Part shown: positions 1 to 5,523 of the stretch, in pieces | Position numbering within the stretch: position 1 is the first letter of the stretch | How the letters are laid out: the number at the start of each line of letters is the position of its first letter | Source: Ruminococcus sp. UBA4350 | Lineage (GTDB): Bacteria; Bacillota; Clostridia; Oscillospirales; Ruminococcaceae | Direction of reading: 5' to 3' | NCBI GenBank assembly: GCA_002394125.1 | Contig: DGSY01000089.1 | Span: forward strand, 1-7,048 | DNA: 7,048 bases | Translations under genes and position numbers: made by a program | Notes under the pieces: generated by a model | Told to the model about the DNA's origin: nothing | Databases searched by the model: none | The model's input: only the letters and a program-made list of their open reading frames with translations

Positions 1-842
1 TGGTGCGGCTCGGCAGCTTTACCGCTGCCGCAGAGGAGCATTTTATCTCGCAGTCGGCAATTTCACAGCAGATCAAGGCGCTTGAAAATGAGCTGGGTGT
101 GACGCTTCTGGAACGCAGAAAGCGCAGCTTCACGCTGACACCCGCCGGCGATTATTTCTACAAGAAAAGCCTTGTGCTTGTCGCGGATTATGATCATATC
201 GTGCGTGAGCTGCAAAAGATATCGGGCAGTCACGGCGAGCTGCTGAAGGTCGGGCTGCTCAAGGGCTACAGCGGCAAGGAGTTCAATTCTGCCGTGTCGG
301 AGTTTACGGTGCAGTATCCTGATGTGACGGTGGAGGTCACGCACGGCAATCACGATGCGCTTTACGCACTTCTGCGGAACGGCGAGCTTGATCTTGTCCT
401 CAATGACCAGCGCAGAGCGTTCTCGGACGAGTATATCAATATCGTGCTTGACATTCGGGAATACTATGCGGAAATATCTGCAAATTCGCCGCTTGCACAG
501 CTTGACGAGGTGGAAATATCCGACCTCAAAAACACGCCGCTGATTTTGCTTTCCACGCCCGACCAGCAGGAAACAGAGCGCAGCTTTTTTGCGAACGATC
601 TCGGTTTTATGAGTGAGATACACTTCACGGAATATATTGACGATGCGCTGATGCAGGTCATTCAGGGAAAGGGATTTATGCTGATCGAGGGCAACGGTGA
701 TGCGGTGCAGACCACCACAAAAGCCCTGCGCCTTCTGCGAAACGGAAGGCCGGTCATCCGGCGGTACTGTGCGTTTATGAAAGCCGGTCATCCGAAGGAA
801 CACACCGATGCGTTTGTTGATATCCTGAAAAAGCAATTCTGA
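1..842 (+). CDS. LysR-type transcriptional regulator (5'-partial)
   Basis: This is a DNA-binding regulator of the LysR family; the visible part covers about 280 residues. The reading frame is open to the window edge, and the visible N-terminus begins inside the winged helix-turn-helix (RLGSFTAAAEE, then SQSAISQQIKALENELG and LLERRKRSFTLTPAG). About 10-15 residues of the usual LysR start are therefore missing, and the GTG at position 3 is not the true start. Residues from about 75 onward (GELLKVGLLKGYSG onward) form the usual periplasmic-binding-protein-like effector domain, which runs to a normal C-terminus. An O-acetyltransferase gene starts 18 bases after the stop on the same strand, so the two are probably co-transcribed. 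LysR genes are more often divergent from their targets. The effector cannot be read from the sequence. Confidence 0.93.
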   Translation, partial: VRLGSFTAAAEEHFISQSAISQQIKALENELGVTLLERRKRSFTLTPAGDYFYKKSLVLVADYDHIVRELQKISGSHGELLKVGLLKGYSGKEFNSAVSEFTVQYPDVTVEVTHGNHDALYALLRNGELDLVLNDQRRAFSDEYINIVLDIREYYAEISANSPLAQLDEVEISDLKNTPLILLSTPDQQETERSFFANDLGFMSEIHFTEYIDDALMQVIQGKGFMLIEGNGDAVQTTTKALRLLRNGRPVIRRYCAFMKAGHPKEHTDAFVDILKKQF

Positions 843-860
843 AAATCAGGAGGATTTGTT

Positions 861-1445
861 ATGGAATACAAGAAGGGTTATGTATACGAGCTGATGGATC
901 AGGGCGGGCCGACAAAAGTGAGCGAGCCGTACTTCAAAGAAGCGGTCGATGAAATGATGCGGGCAAGAACGCTGTGTGCAAAGGCAAATGCCGTTCTTCC
1001 CGATGATCCGTCCTATGTCGGCTATCTTGAGGAGCTGTTCGGGCGAAAGCTCGATGATGTCAGGATCCTCACGCCGTTCACCTGTGATTTCGGCAACCGT
1101 GTGACATTCGGCAAGGGCGTTTTTATCAATCACTCCGCGATCCTTTCAGCATCGGGCGGCATCGAATTTGAGGACGGCGTGATGGCTGCACCGGGGCTTC
1201 GGATCGCAACGATCAATCACGATATGTATGACCGCCACACCACCTACACCTACGGCAAAGTACTCGTGAAGAAAAATGCGTGGCTCGGTATGGGATGCAC
1301 GATCTGTCCGGGTGTGACAATCGGCAAATATGCTGTTGTCGCAGCAGGGGCAGTTGTCACCAAGGATGTTCCCGATTATGCGGTCGTCGGCGGTGTCCCG
1401 GCTAAGGTGATAAAAATGCTGGATCCTGAACAGATGAAGGATTAA
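861..1445 (+). CDS. Sugar O-acetyltransferase, maltose/galactoside acetyltransferase type (left-handed beta-helix)
   Basis: The 194-residue product transfers acetyl from acetyl-CoA to a hydroxyl of a sugar or similar acceptor in the cytoplasm, by family. Residues about 30-65 match the N-terminal maltose-acetyltransferase cap (MMRARTLCAKANAVLPDDP). Residues about 70-185 are hexapeptide-repeat beta-helix, with the conserved TPFTCDFG, the INHD segment whose His120 fits the family's catalytic histidine, and the closing run VVAAGAVVTKDVP followed by VVGGVPAKVIK. The length matches Maa/LacA/NodL enzymes. An AGGAGG at 848-853, seven bases before the ATG, fixes the start. It lies 18 bases downstream of the LysR gene and is followed by a candidate terminator at 1517-1567. 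The acceptor is unknown; thiogalactoside or maltose specificity should not be assumed. Confidence 0.93.
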   Translation: MEYKKGYVYELMDQGGPTKVSEPYFKEAVDEMMRARTLCAKANAVLPDDPSYVGYLEELFGRKLDDVRILTPFTCDFGNRVTFGKGVFINHSAILSASGGIEFEDGVMAAPGLRIATINHDMYDRHTTYTYGKVLVKKNAWLGMGCTICPGVTIGKYAVVAAGAVVTKDVPDYAVVGGVPAKVIKMLDPEQMKD

Positions 1446-1516
1446 GGCTACATCGAATGAAAACAGAATAAGATTCCCGCAAAAAGCCATGAGCAATGCC
1501 GAAACTCCGTTTTGTT

Positions 1517-1567
1517 CTCCCGTCTGCCCGATGGACAGTCATGCTGTCTGCGGCAGTCGGGAGTTTT
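1517..1567 (+). terminator. Candidate rho-independent terminator after the acetyltransferase gene
   Basis: A 12-base arm at 1517-1528 (CTCCCGTCTGCC) pairs with 1552-1563 (GGCAGTCGGGAG) with one mismatch. A smaller stem, GACAG 1534-1538 with CTGTC 1544-1548, sits inside the loop. The outer stem is followed at once by TTTT and a T-rich stretch. The opposite strand has no T run after the stem, so it would act only on + strand transcripts. It lies about 70 bases beyond the acetyltransferase stop. The T tract is short, so efficiency is uncertain. Confidence 0.7.
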
Positions 1568-1647
1568 ATGTCTTGTCATCAAATGCAGTTAAAAGGACAT
1601 GAAACAGCTGATCATATTTCTCCGTTTCCATTGCACTTTTCGTCATT

Positions 1648-1683
1648 TTATACTACAGCCGGCAGTGCCGGCCTCCGGTATAA
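1648..1683. repeat. Unexplained imperfect hairpin (GCCGGC inverted repeat)
   Basis: GCCGGC at 1658-1663 and again at 1667-1672 are separated by three bases and can form a tight 6-bp stem. TTATAC 1648-1653 and GTATAA 1678-1683 form a second, outer 6-bp stem across unequal internal loops. No T run follows on either strand, so it does not look like a terminator. It could be an operator or a remnant of a structured transcript. The rest of the gap between 1568 and 1700 shows no convincing gene. Confidence 0.4.
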
Positions 1684-1704
1684 GGTCAGGCTGTGTTATC
1701 CATG

Positions 1705-1718
1705 AAGATAAATATCTT
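1705..1718. promoter_or_regulatory. Candidate operator: perfect inverted repeat upstream of the -35
   Basis: AAGATA at 1705-1710 and TATCTT at 1713-1718 are perfect inverted arms around two bases (AA). The repeat ends eight bases before the -35 element at 1727. The position suits an activator or repressor site for the promoter at 1727-1755. The palindrome is AT-rich and short, so chance occurrence is possible. Which protein binds, if any, is not known; autoregulation by the downstream regulator is one option. Confidence 0.35.
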
Positions 1719-1726
1719 GTTTCTGC

Positions 1727-1755
1727 TTGAAAAATGATGAATAATATGCTATAAT
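1727..1755 (+). promoter_or_regulatory. Strong sigma-A promoter with extended -10
   Basis: TTGAAA at 1727-1732 (five of six consensus bases) is separated by exactly 17 bases from a perfect TATAAT at 1750-1755. A TG one base before the -10 (1747-1748) makes an extended -10. Transcription should start near 1761-1763. The surrounding sequence is AT-rich against the GC-rich genes. It would drive the DtxR-like regulator gene at 1918 through a leader of about 155 bases. Confidence 0.85.
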
Positions 1756-1757
1756 AG

Positions 1758-1810
1758 AAAAGCAGCATAATGATGCAGAAACGGAACGCGGCGCAATGAG
1801 CTGCTTTTTT
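1758..1810 (+). terminator. Attenuator-like hairpin with T tract at the start of the leader
   Basis: AAAAGCAGC at 1758-1766, around the predicted start site, pairs with GCTGCTTTT at 1800-1808, and the T run continues to 1810. The stem available in the RNA, starting near 1761-1762, is about five or six base pairs, with a loop of 33 bases that can form only weak inner pairs. It resembles an early terminator that would leave a transcript of about 50 bases. It is weaker than a textbook terminator, so it may be an attenuator or a coincidence. Confidence 0.35.
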
Positions 1811-1917
1811 CTTCCTGTACTGTTAGCATAGCGCAACTTGACGAGTTCTGCATCTGTTTCCGGCTGCTGTGATACATCCTGCGTGTCTGACCGGCCGCAG
1901 TCAAGGAGGGGAAATCA
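1762..1917 (+). promoter_or_regulatory. Long structured 5' leader of the DtxR-like regulator gene
   Basis: About 155 bases separate the predicted transcription start from the ATG, with no supported coding frame. GATGCAGAA at 1772-1780 is a perfect 9-base complement of TTCTGCATC at 1846-1854. AGCAGC at 1761-1766 can pair with GCTGCT at 1863-1868 in the same nested duplex, or instead with GCTGCT at 1800-1805 in the T-tract hairpin. A further small stem, CTGCG 1879-1883 with CGCAG 1896-1900, lies just before the ribosome binding site at 1903-1909. Alternative pairing of this kind fits cis-regulation. I do not recognise a known riboswitch class. Confidence 0.4.
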
Positions 1918-2271
1918 ATGCGCAAAATGTCAGCAGCAGATATTCGCTATCTTCTGACCGTCAAATCACTGCACGACGAAAAAAAGCCGATCCGGAATAT
2001 TCATATATCCAGACTATTATCCGTGAAAACGCCGACCGCCTTCAGCAAGATGCGGGTGTTTTTGCAGAACGGCTGGGTGCTTCAGCTGTCAGATAACCGG
2101 TTTGTTCTGACGCCCGACGGACTGCAAATTGCGGAGCAGTATCAGCATTACTATCAAACCGTTGAGCGTAAAGTCATAAGCTGGATCCCTGACGAGCCCT
2201 ACCGCCGCAATGTCATATATGCGATTCTGGCAGAGCTTCCGGCGGATGCACTGAAACGGCTTTCCGAATAA
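1918..2271 (+). CDS. Small winged-helix regulator resembling the DtxR/MntR DNA-binding domain
   Basis: The 117-residue product is probably a cytoplasmic DNA-binding regulator. Residues about 5-70 read as a winged helix: a first helix (SAADIRYLLTVKSL), a helix-turn-helix (HISRLLSVKTPTAFSKMRVFLQNGWV), a wing ending FVLTPDG, then the helix IAEQYQHYYQTVERKV. This order and the LTPDGLQIAE turn resemble DtxR/MntR metal-dependent repressors and, less closely, MarR proteins. It is shorter than MntR (about 140 residues) and lacks the C-terminal domain of full DtxR proteins. Asp8 could match MntR's metal ligand Asp8, but Tyr11 stands where MntR has Glu11, so metal binding is unproven. AAGGAGG at 1903-1909, eight bases before ATG, supports the start. 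It converges on the exporter operon and shares its terminator. Confidence 0.75.
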   Translation: MRKMSAADIRYLLTVKSLHDEKKPIRNIHISRLLSVKTPTAFSKMRVFLQNGWVLQLSDNRFVLTPDGLQIAEQYQHYYQTVERKVISWIPDEPYRRNVIYAILAELPADALKRLSE

Positions 2272-2272
2272 A

Positions 2273-2310
2273 AGCAGGGAGAAAACCAATGCGGTCTTCT
2301 CCCTGTTTTT
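2273..2310. terminator. Bidirectional intrinsic terminator between convergent transcripts
   Basis: CAGGGAGAA at 2275-2283 pairs perfectly with TTCTCCCTG at 2297-2305 around a 13-base loop. On the + strand the stem is followed by seven Ts (2306-2312). On the minus strand it is followed by CTTTTA. The element begins just after the stop of the DtxR-like gene (2271) and its T run touches the stop codon of the minus-strand ATPase gene (2311), so it serves both converging transcripts. Confidence 0.9.
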
Positions 2311-2988
2311 TTATGCTTCATGCAGGACACCCGCATCCATCCGGAACAGCCGGTCTGCATACTTCTCTATCCCCTGCTCATGCGTCACGACCATAGCGGC
2401 CGCGCCGCGGTCTGCTGCTTCGCGCAGAAAGCGGAATACCGCCTGCGTATTCTCATCATCCAGATCGCCGGTCGGTTCATCTGCAAAAATGAAGGGAGGC
2501 TTTCTGACAAGCGCACGGGCGATCGACATTCTGCGCAGCTCGCCGCCGGAAAGCTCCGCCGGTTTCACATTCCGGAGCGCTGCAATGCCCAGCATTTCCA
2601 GCAGCTCCTCCGCATATGAAATATCCGGCGATTCATGGTAGAGATAAAACGGGAGCAGGGCATTTTCAATGACGGTCAGACTGTGCAGCGCGGTCTGTCC
2701 CTGCGGGATGACGCCGAATTTTTCATTCCGCAGTCGGGAGAGCGCTGCATCCGAAAGCGCATAGATATCCGCATCCTCCAGCAAAACACGTCCGCGTGTC
2801 GGCTGCGAGAGCCCGCAGAGCATATTCAGCAGGGTGCTTTTGCCGCTGCCGGAGCGTCCGGTCACGACGGTCAGCGTTCCGCTCTCCAGTGTAAGGTCAG
2901 TCTCCTGCACGGCGCAGAAGCAATTCGTACCCGCCTGCCGGTTTTCCCTCATGAATTCCTTCACAGTTTTTTCTGCACGCAAAATCAT
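2311..2988 (-). CDS. ABC transporter ATP-binding protein (LolD/MacB/HrtA type)
   Basis: The 225-residue ATPase would power the FtsX-like permease encoded just upstream. All nucleotide-binding motifs are present: Walker A GRSGSGKST (44-52), Q-loop around Gln96 (IPQGQT), signature LSGGELRRMSIARAL (146-160), Walker B FIFADEP (167-172) with Asp170 and Glu171, D-loop GDLD and H-loop His203 (VVTHE). Length and motif spacing match the MacB/LolD/FtsE group, whose members use mechanotransmission rather than a conventional channel. AGGAG at 2996-3000 overlaps the permease stop codon, seven bases before this ATG. It is the last gene of the operon, and its stop abuts the terminator. The substrate is unknown. 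Confidence 0.96.
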   Translation of the reverse strand: MILRAEKTVKEFMRENRQAGTNCFCAVQETDLTLESGTLTVVTGRSGSGKSTLLNMLCGLSQPTRGRVLLEDADIYALSDAALSRLRNEKFGVIPQGQTALHSLTVIENALLPFYLYHESPDISYAEELLEMLGIAALRNVKPAELSGGELRRMSIARALVRKPPFIFADEPTGDLDDENTQAVFRFLREAADRGAAAMVVTHEQGIEKYADRLFRMDAGVLHEA

Positions 2989-2995
2989 AGTTTTT

Positions 2996-3000
2996 CTCCT
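2996..3000 (-). promoter_or_regulatory. Ribosome binding site of the ATPase gene overlapping the permease stop
   Basis: On the minus strand the sequence reads TAGGAG, so the permease stop codon TAG (3001-2999) shares two bases with the AGGAG of the next gene. This suggests that translation of the two subunits is coupled. Confidence 0.75.
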
Positions 3001-4204
3001 AATTCTCTCCCCGCAGGATCAGGGCGGTATCGGTTCGGATCAGCCGGTATGCGGCAGCAGAAGCCGCCAAAGCACTGACACCGACTGTAATCGCCGCTCC
3101 CGCCGCCGCGATCAGGATAATGTGCAGTGCATCCGGCAGAAGAAACGGCAGCTCCAGCTGCGATTCGAGCAGGGAATGAAACGGCAGCAGCGTCAGCAGA
3201 CCGAGCTCCGTTCCGGTCAGGCCGCCGGCAAGCCCGATCAGCAGTGCCTCCTTCATCACGACCGCGGATAGCATCCGCCGCGATGCGCCCATGACGCGAA
3301 GAACGGCAAATTCCTTTTTCCGCTCATTGACGCTCATGGTAAACATCAGAAACAGAATCAGCAGTCCGAACAGCCAGATGCCGCCGATCAGCAGTCCGGT
3401 GATATCGGAGATCCCGCGCAGGCTTTCCGAAATGCCGGAGATCATTTCCTTTGTCCGGACGGCCTTCACCTTTTTGACATGGATATTGATGTCATTCATC
3501 ACTTCCTCGACCGAATATCCGTCTGCGACATTGATGAGCACACAGGACACGACCTTCTCCGGATCAATGTTCTGAAAATCGTTCATGTTCAGATCCAGAG
3601 AGGAACGGATCAGCGCCTTGATCGTTTCCGCATTCGTGAAAACGGTCGTATCAAAGCTGGTGCCGGTCTGATCGAGCTTTGCGGCAACGCGGCATTCCGT
3701 TCCGTAAAATTTCAGCGTATCACCGACAAAGGCATTCAGATCATGCCCCACAACAATATCATATTTTTGCAGCGCCTCGCCGTAGCTGCGCCGGATCCAC
3801 GGCTGCACCGTGAAGTCCGTTGCAGGATCAAAGCCGATGATCTGTACCGGCAGCGAGCAGCAGCCGGAGCTTGCCGTTGCGAGAAAAAACTGCGTCGAAG
3901 CCTGCCCGATCCCCTCACAGTTCAGAATCTTCTCACAGCGCTTGCTGTCCATGTAAAAATAGCCGGTATTGCCCTGCAAAACAATGTTTTCCAGTGAGGA
4001 TTTTGTCGTTGCCTCATACGGCACGACCATGATATCTGCGCCGAGCCGCGACTGTAAGGAGGAAAGCCCCGTCCGCAGACTGCTGACAGTCAGCGAGCCC
4101 GCCAGTATGACAAAGGAGAGCAGCACCGTCAGCAGCAGCAGCATCGCCGAGCGAACCGGCTTGCCCTTCAGGTTTTTCAGCGGCAGATTGATTTGCTGCT
4201 TCAT
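2999..4204 (-). CDS. ABC transporter permease, FtsX/MacB type
   Basis: The 401-residue protein has the four-helix layout of the FtsX/MacB/LolC superfamily: TM1 at about 19-40, a large extracytoplasmic domain at about 41-265, then TM2 about 267-291, TM3 about 313-338 and TM4 about 360-386. The cytoplasmic segment after TM2 (ERKKEFAVLRVMGASRRML) is the typical FtsX-domain signature that contacts the ATPase. The outer domain contains several cysteines (90, 96, the pair 115-116, 171 and 221); the pair lies just before LPVQIIGFDP. Paired cysteines there could bind metal or form disulfides. Its ATG is four bases after the DUF4418-like gene's stop, with a modest AAAGGG about nine bases upstream. It pairs with the downstream ATPase. 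Candidate cargo includes haem, metal, peptide or lipid, and none is settled by sequence. Confidence 0.93.
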   Translation of the reverse strand: MKQQINLPLKNLKGKPVRSAMLLLLTVLLSFVILAGSLTVSSLRTGLSSLQSRLGADIMVVPYEATTKSSLENIVLQGNTGYFYMDSKRCEKILNCEGIGQASTQFFLATASSGCCSLPVQIIGFDPATDFTVQPWIRRSYGEALQKYDIVVGHDLNAFVGDTLKFYGTECRVAAKLDQTGTSFDTTVFTNAETIKALIRSSLDLNMNDFQNIDPEKVVSCVLINVADGYSVEEVMNDINIHVKKVKAVRTKEMISGISESLRGISDITGLLIGGIWLFGLLILFLMFTMSVNERKKEFAVLRVMGASRRMLSAVVMKEALLIGLAGGLTGTELGLLTLLPFHSLLESQLELPFLLPDALHIILIAAAGAAITVGVSALAASAAAYRLIRTDTALILRGEN

Positions 4205-4208
4205 CGGC

Positions 4209-4604
4209 TCACGCCCTTTCCCGCAGATGCAGGATGCCGCTGACCGCCGAAAGCAGCGCGGTCAGAATACTCAAAATGATGACCGCAGGCTTCATGACGG
4301 CGTGACAGCGCATATCCGTCATCATACACATATGAATGATCGTGTTCGGGAGCATCGCCGTCACGACAGCAGCGGCAGCAGTCAGCAGACAGGGGATTGC
4401 CGCTGTCTTCCGGCCGCGCAGAAGCAATGCGCCGAGCAGCAGCACCGCCATGCAGATGCCGCAGATGCAGACCGCGTTTTCCGCCGTGTGACAGTGCATC
4501 CAGCTGCCGTCCTCCTTCGGGCCGCAGGCATGAAACAGCAGCTTCACACCGGCTGCCAGAAATACGCTGAGCAAGATCGCCGCAATATGAATGATTTTTT
4601 TCAT
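4209..4604 (-). CDS. Four-helix membrane protein, DUF4418-like, Cys/His/Met-rich
   Basis: The 131-residue product looks like the DUF4418 family of unknown function, whose members are about this long. Hydrophobic segments lie at about 4-24, 45-63, 67-85 and 105-126. Two polar loops are rich in possible metal or thiol ligands: HACGPKEDGSWMHCH (25-39) after TM1 and HMCMMTDMRCH (91-101) before TM4. Cysteines 46, 48 and 51 sit at the start of TM2. By topology both loops may face the same side, probably outside. The frame is open up to 4727, but that extension would run through the transglutaminase gene's end. The internal ATG at 4604 lies one base after that gene's stop, has AGGA four bases upstream and begins with a good signal-anchor (MKKIIHIAAILL). 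It is followed four bases later by the permease gene, suggesting it is a partner of the exporter. Confidence 0.8.
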   Translation of the reverse strand: MKKIIHIAAILLSVFLAAGVKLLFHACGPKEDGSWMHCHTAENAVCICGICMAVLLLGALLLRGRKTAAIPCLLTAAAAVVTAMLPNTIIHMCMMTDMRCHAVMKPAVIILSILTALLSAVSGILHLRERA

Positions 4605-4605
4605 G

Positions 4606-5523
4606 TTATCCTTTCCTCTCATAGCGGTATTCAGCGACCGGATATTCAGACCGGAATTCCGCAGAAGCAAACGCAGCATCCGGCGTATGATCCGGAAAAT
4701 CCGATGCGCCGCACAAATAATAAGCATCCGATCCCTGCTGATCGTCCCATGTCAGATCGAGATTATAATAGCGCCCGTCGATGCGTACAAGATTCCATGC
4801 GTGTGCCTCTGTCTCACCGGAGGGCAGCACCGCCGTTCCGGTGATGACACGGCAGCCGATCCCGCATTCCCGCAGCAGCCGGTAGACCGTGACCGCATAG
4901 CCCTGACAGAGCGCATAGCCGTTGATGAGCGCACCGTATGCCGTCGATTTCAGATGATAGCCGGAATTCTTCTGATGAATCCGGTCATACTCCGTCCGTT
5001 CGGTGACAAAATCGCAGACCGTCCTGACGATCTCGCTGTCGGGTGTCCGGCTGCTGAAATCCCACTGCTCCAGCAGCGCTGCGATATATGCATCGACCTT
5101 CTGCTCCTGCTTCCGGTCTGTGTAGTATTCCGGCAGAATGCGGACGGTATAGCAATATGCATCCGCATCCTTCTGATAGCTGTACTGCATCTCATATCCG
5201 CCGTACTGCTGAAAAATATAGTCACCCTCATCCGGCCGTTCCGTTTCGGCAACGGCAAACGACATCAGATCCCGCACGAGCGCGCCGATATCCTCCATAT
5301 GATCGCTGTGCGAACGGTAGGTCAGCGTGATCGTATCATCACGCTGCCGGAGTCCCTGCCGGATCTGCGCGATCACGGCATCGGCATTGGAAAAATGCAC
5401 GCGCAGATCTGTACGCGTATCATAATGCGTCAACGTTTCCTCCGCAGCATATCCCGCCGCTGCGGATGCCGCAAGCGTAAACAGACAGCAGACGGATACG
5501 ACTGCGATCCTCCATCCGCGCAT
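4606..5523 (-). CDS. Secreted transglutaminase-like (papain-fold) protein
   Basis: The 305-residue protein has an N-terminal signal peptide (MRGWRIAVVSVCCLFTLAAS, cleavage expected around 23-27), so it acts outside the membrane. Residues about 30-150 form a domain I do not recognise. Residues about 160-270 form a transglutaminase-like core with an apparent catalytic triad: Cys206 in ALCQGYA, His241 in AHAWNLV and Asp256 in YYNLDLTWDD. Bacterial proteins of this type usually act as proteases or peptide-crosslinking enzymes; the substrate is unknown. No lipobox is convincing despite Cys12-Cys13. The ATG shares one base with the stop of the iron-sulfur gene (TGATG), with GGGGAG (5532-5537) eight bases upstream. 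Its own stop is one base from the next ATG. It is thus embedded in the operon, an odd partner for a respiratory enzyme. Confidence 0.9.
   Translation of the reverse strand: MRGWRIAVVSVCCLFTLAASAAAGYAAEETLTHYDTRTDLRVHFSNADAVIAQIRQGLRQRDDTITLTYRSHSDHMEDIGALVRDLMSFAVAETERPDEGDYIFQQYGGYEMQYSYQKDADAYCYTVRILPEYYTDRKQEQKVDAYIAALLEQWDFSSRTPDSEIVRTVCDFVTERTEYDRIHQKNSGYHLKSTAYGALINGYALCQGYAVTVYRLLRECGIGCRVITGTAVLPSGETEAHAWNLVRIDGRYYNLDLTWDDQQGSDAYYLCGASDFPDHTPDAAFASAEFRSEYPVAEYRYERKG

Noticed and set aside
63..836. 257-residue open frame on the minus strand opposite the LysR gene
   Set aside because: The + strand frame is a clear LysR protein; the antisense product shows no domain and has no ribosome binding site of note.
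1625..1654. Possible second promoter (TTTCCA, 18-base spacer, TATACT)
   Set aside because: The -35 matches consensus poorly and the start would fall within the GCCGGC hairpin; the promoter at 1727-1755 is far better.
1496..1705. 69-residue open frame in the intergenic gap, + strand
   Set aside because: It runs straight through the candidate terminator at 1517-1567 and the hairpin at 1648-1683, has no ribosome binding site and its product resembles nothing known to me.
1762..1917. 6S RNA or other stand-alone small RNA transcribed from the strong promoter
   Set aside because: There is a long-range duplex, but no terminator at the far end, and the sequence runs directly into a good ribosome binding site; a leader is the simpler reading.
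1869..2096. 75-residue open frame on the + strand starting in the leader
   Set aside because: It overlaps the DtxR-like gene in another frame and lacks a ribosome binding site; the ATG at 1918 has a clear one.
4605..4727. N-terminal extension of the DUF4418-like protein to an ATG at 4727
   Set aside because: It would overlap the transglutaminase gene by about 120 bases and add an Arg-rich stretch; the ATG at 4604 has a ribosome binding site, a signal-anchor and normal operon spacing.
3969..4844. 291-residue open frame on the + strand
   Set aside because: It is antisense to the permease, DUF4418-like and transglutaminase genes; its composition is low-complexity His/Arg/Gln, typical of shadow frames.
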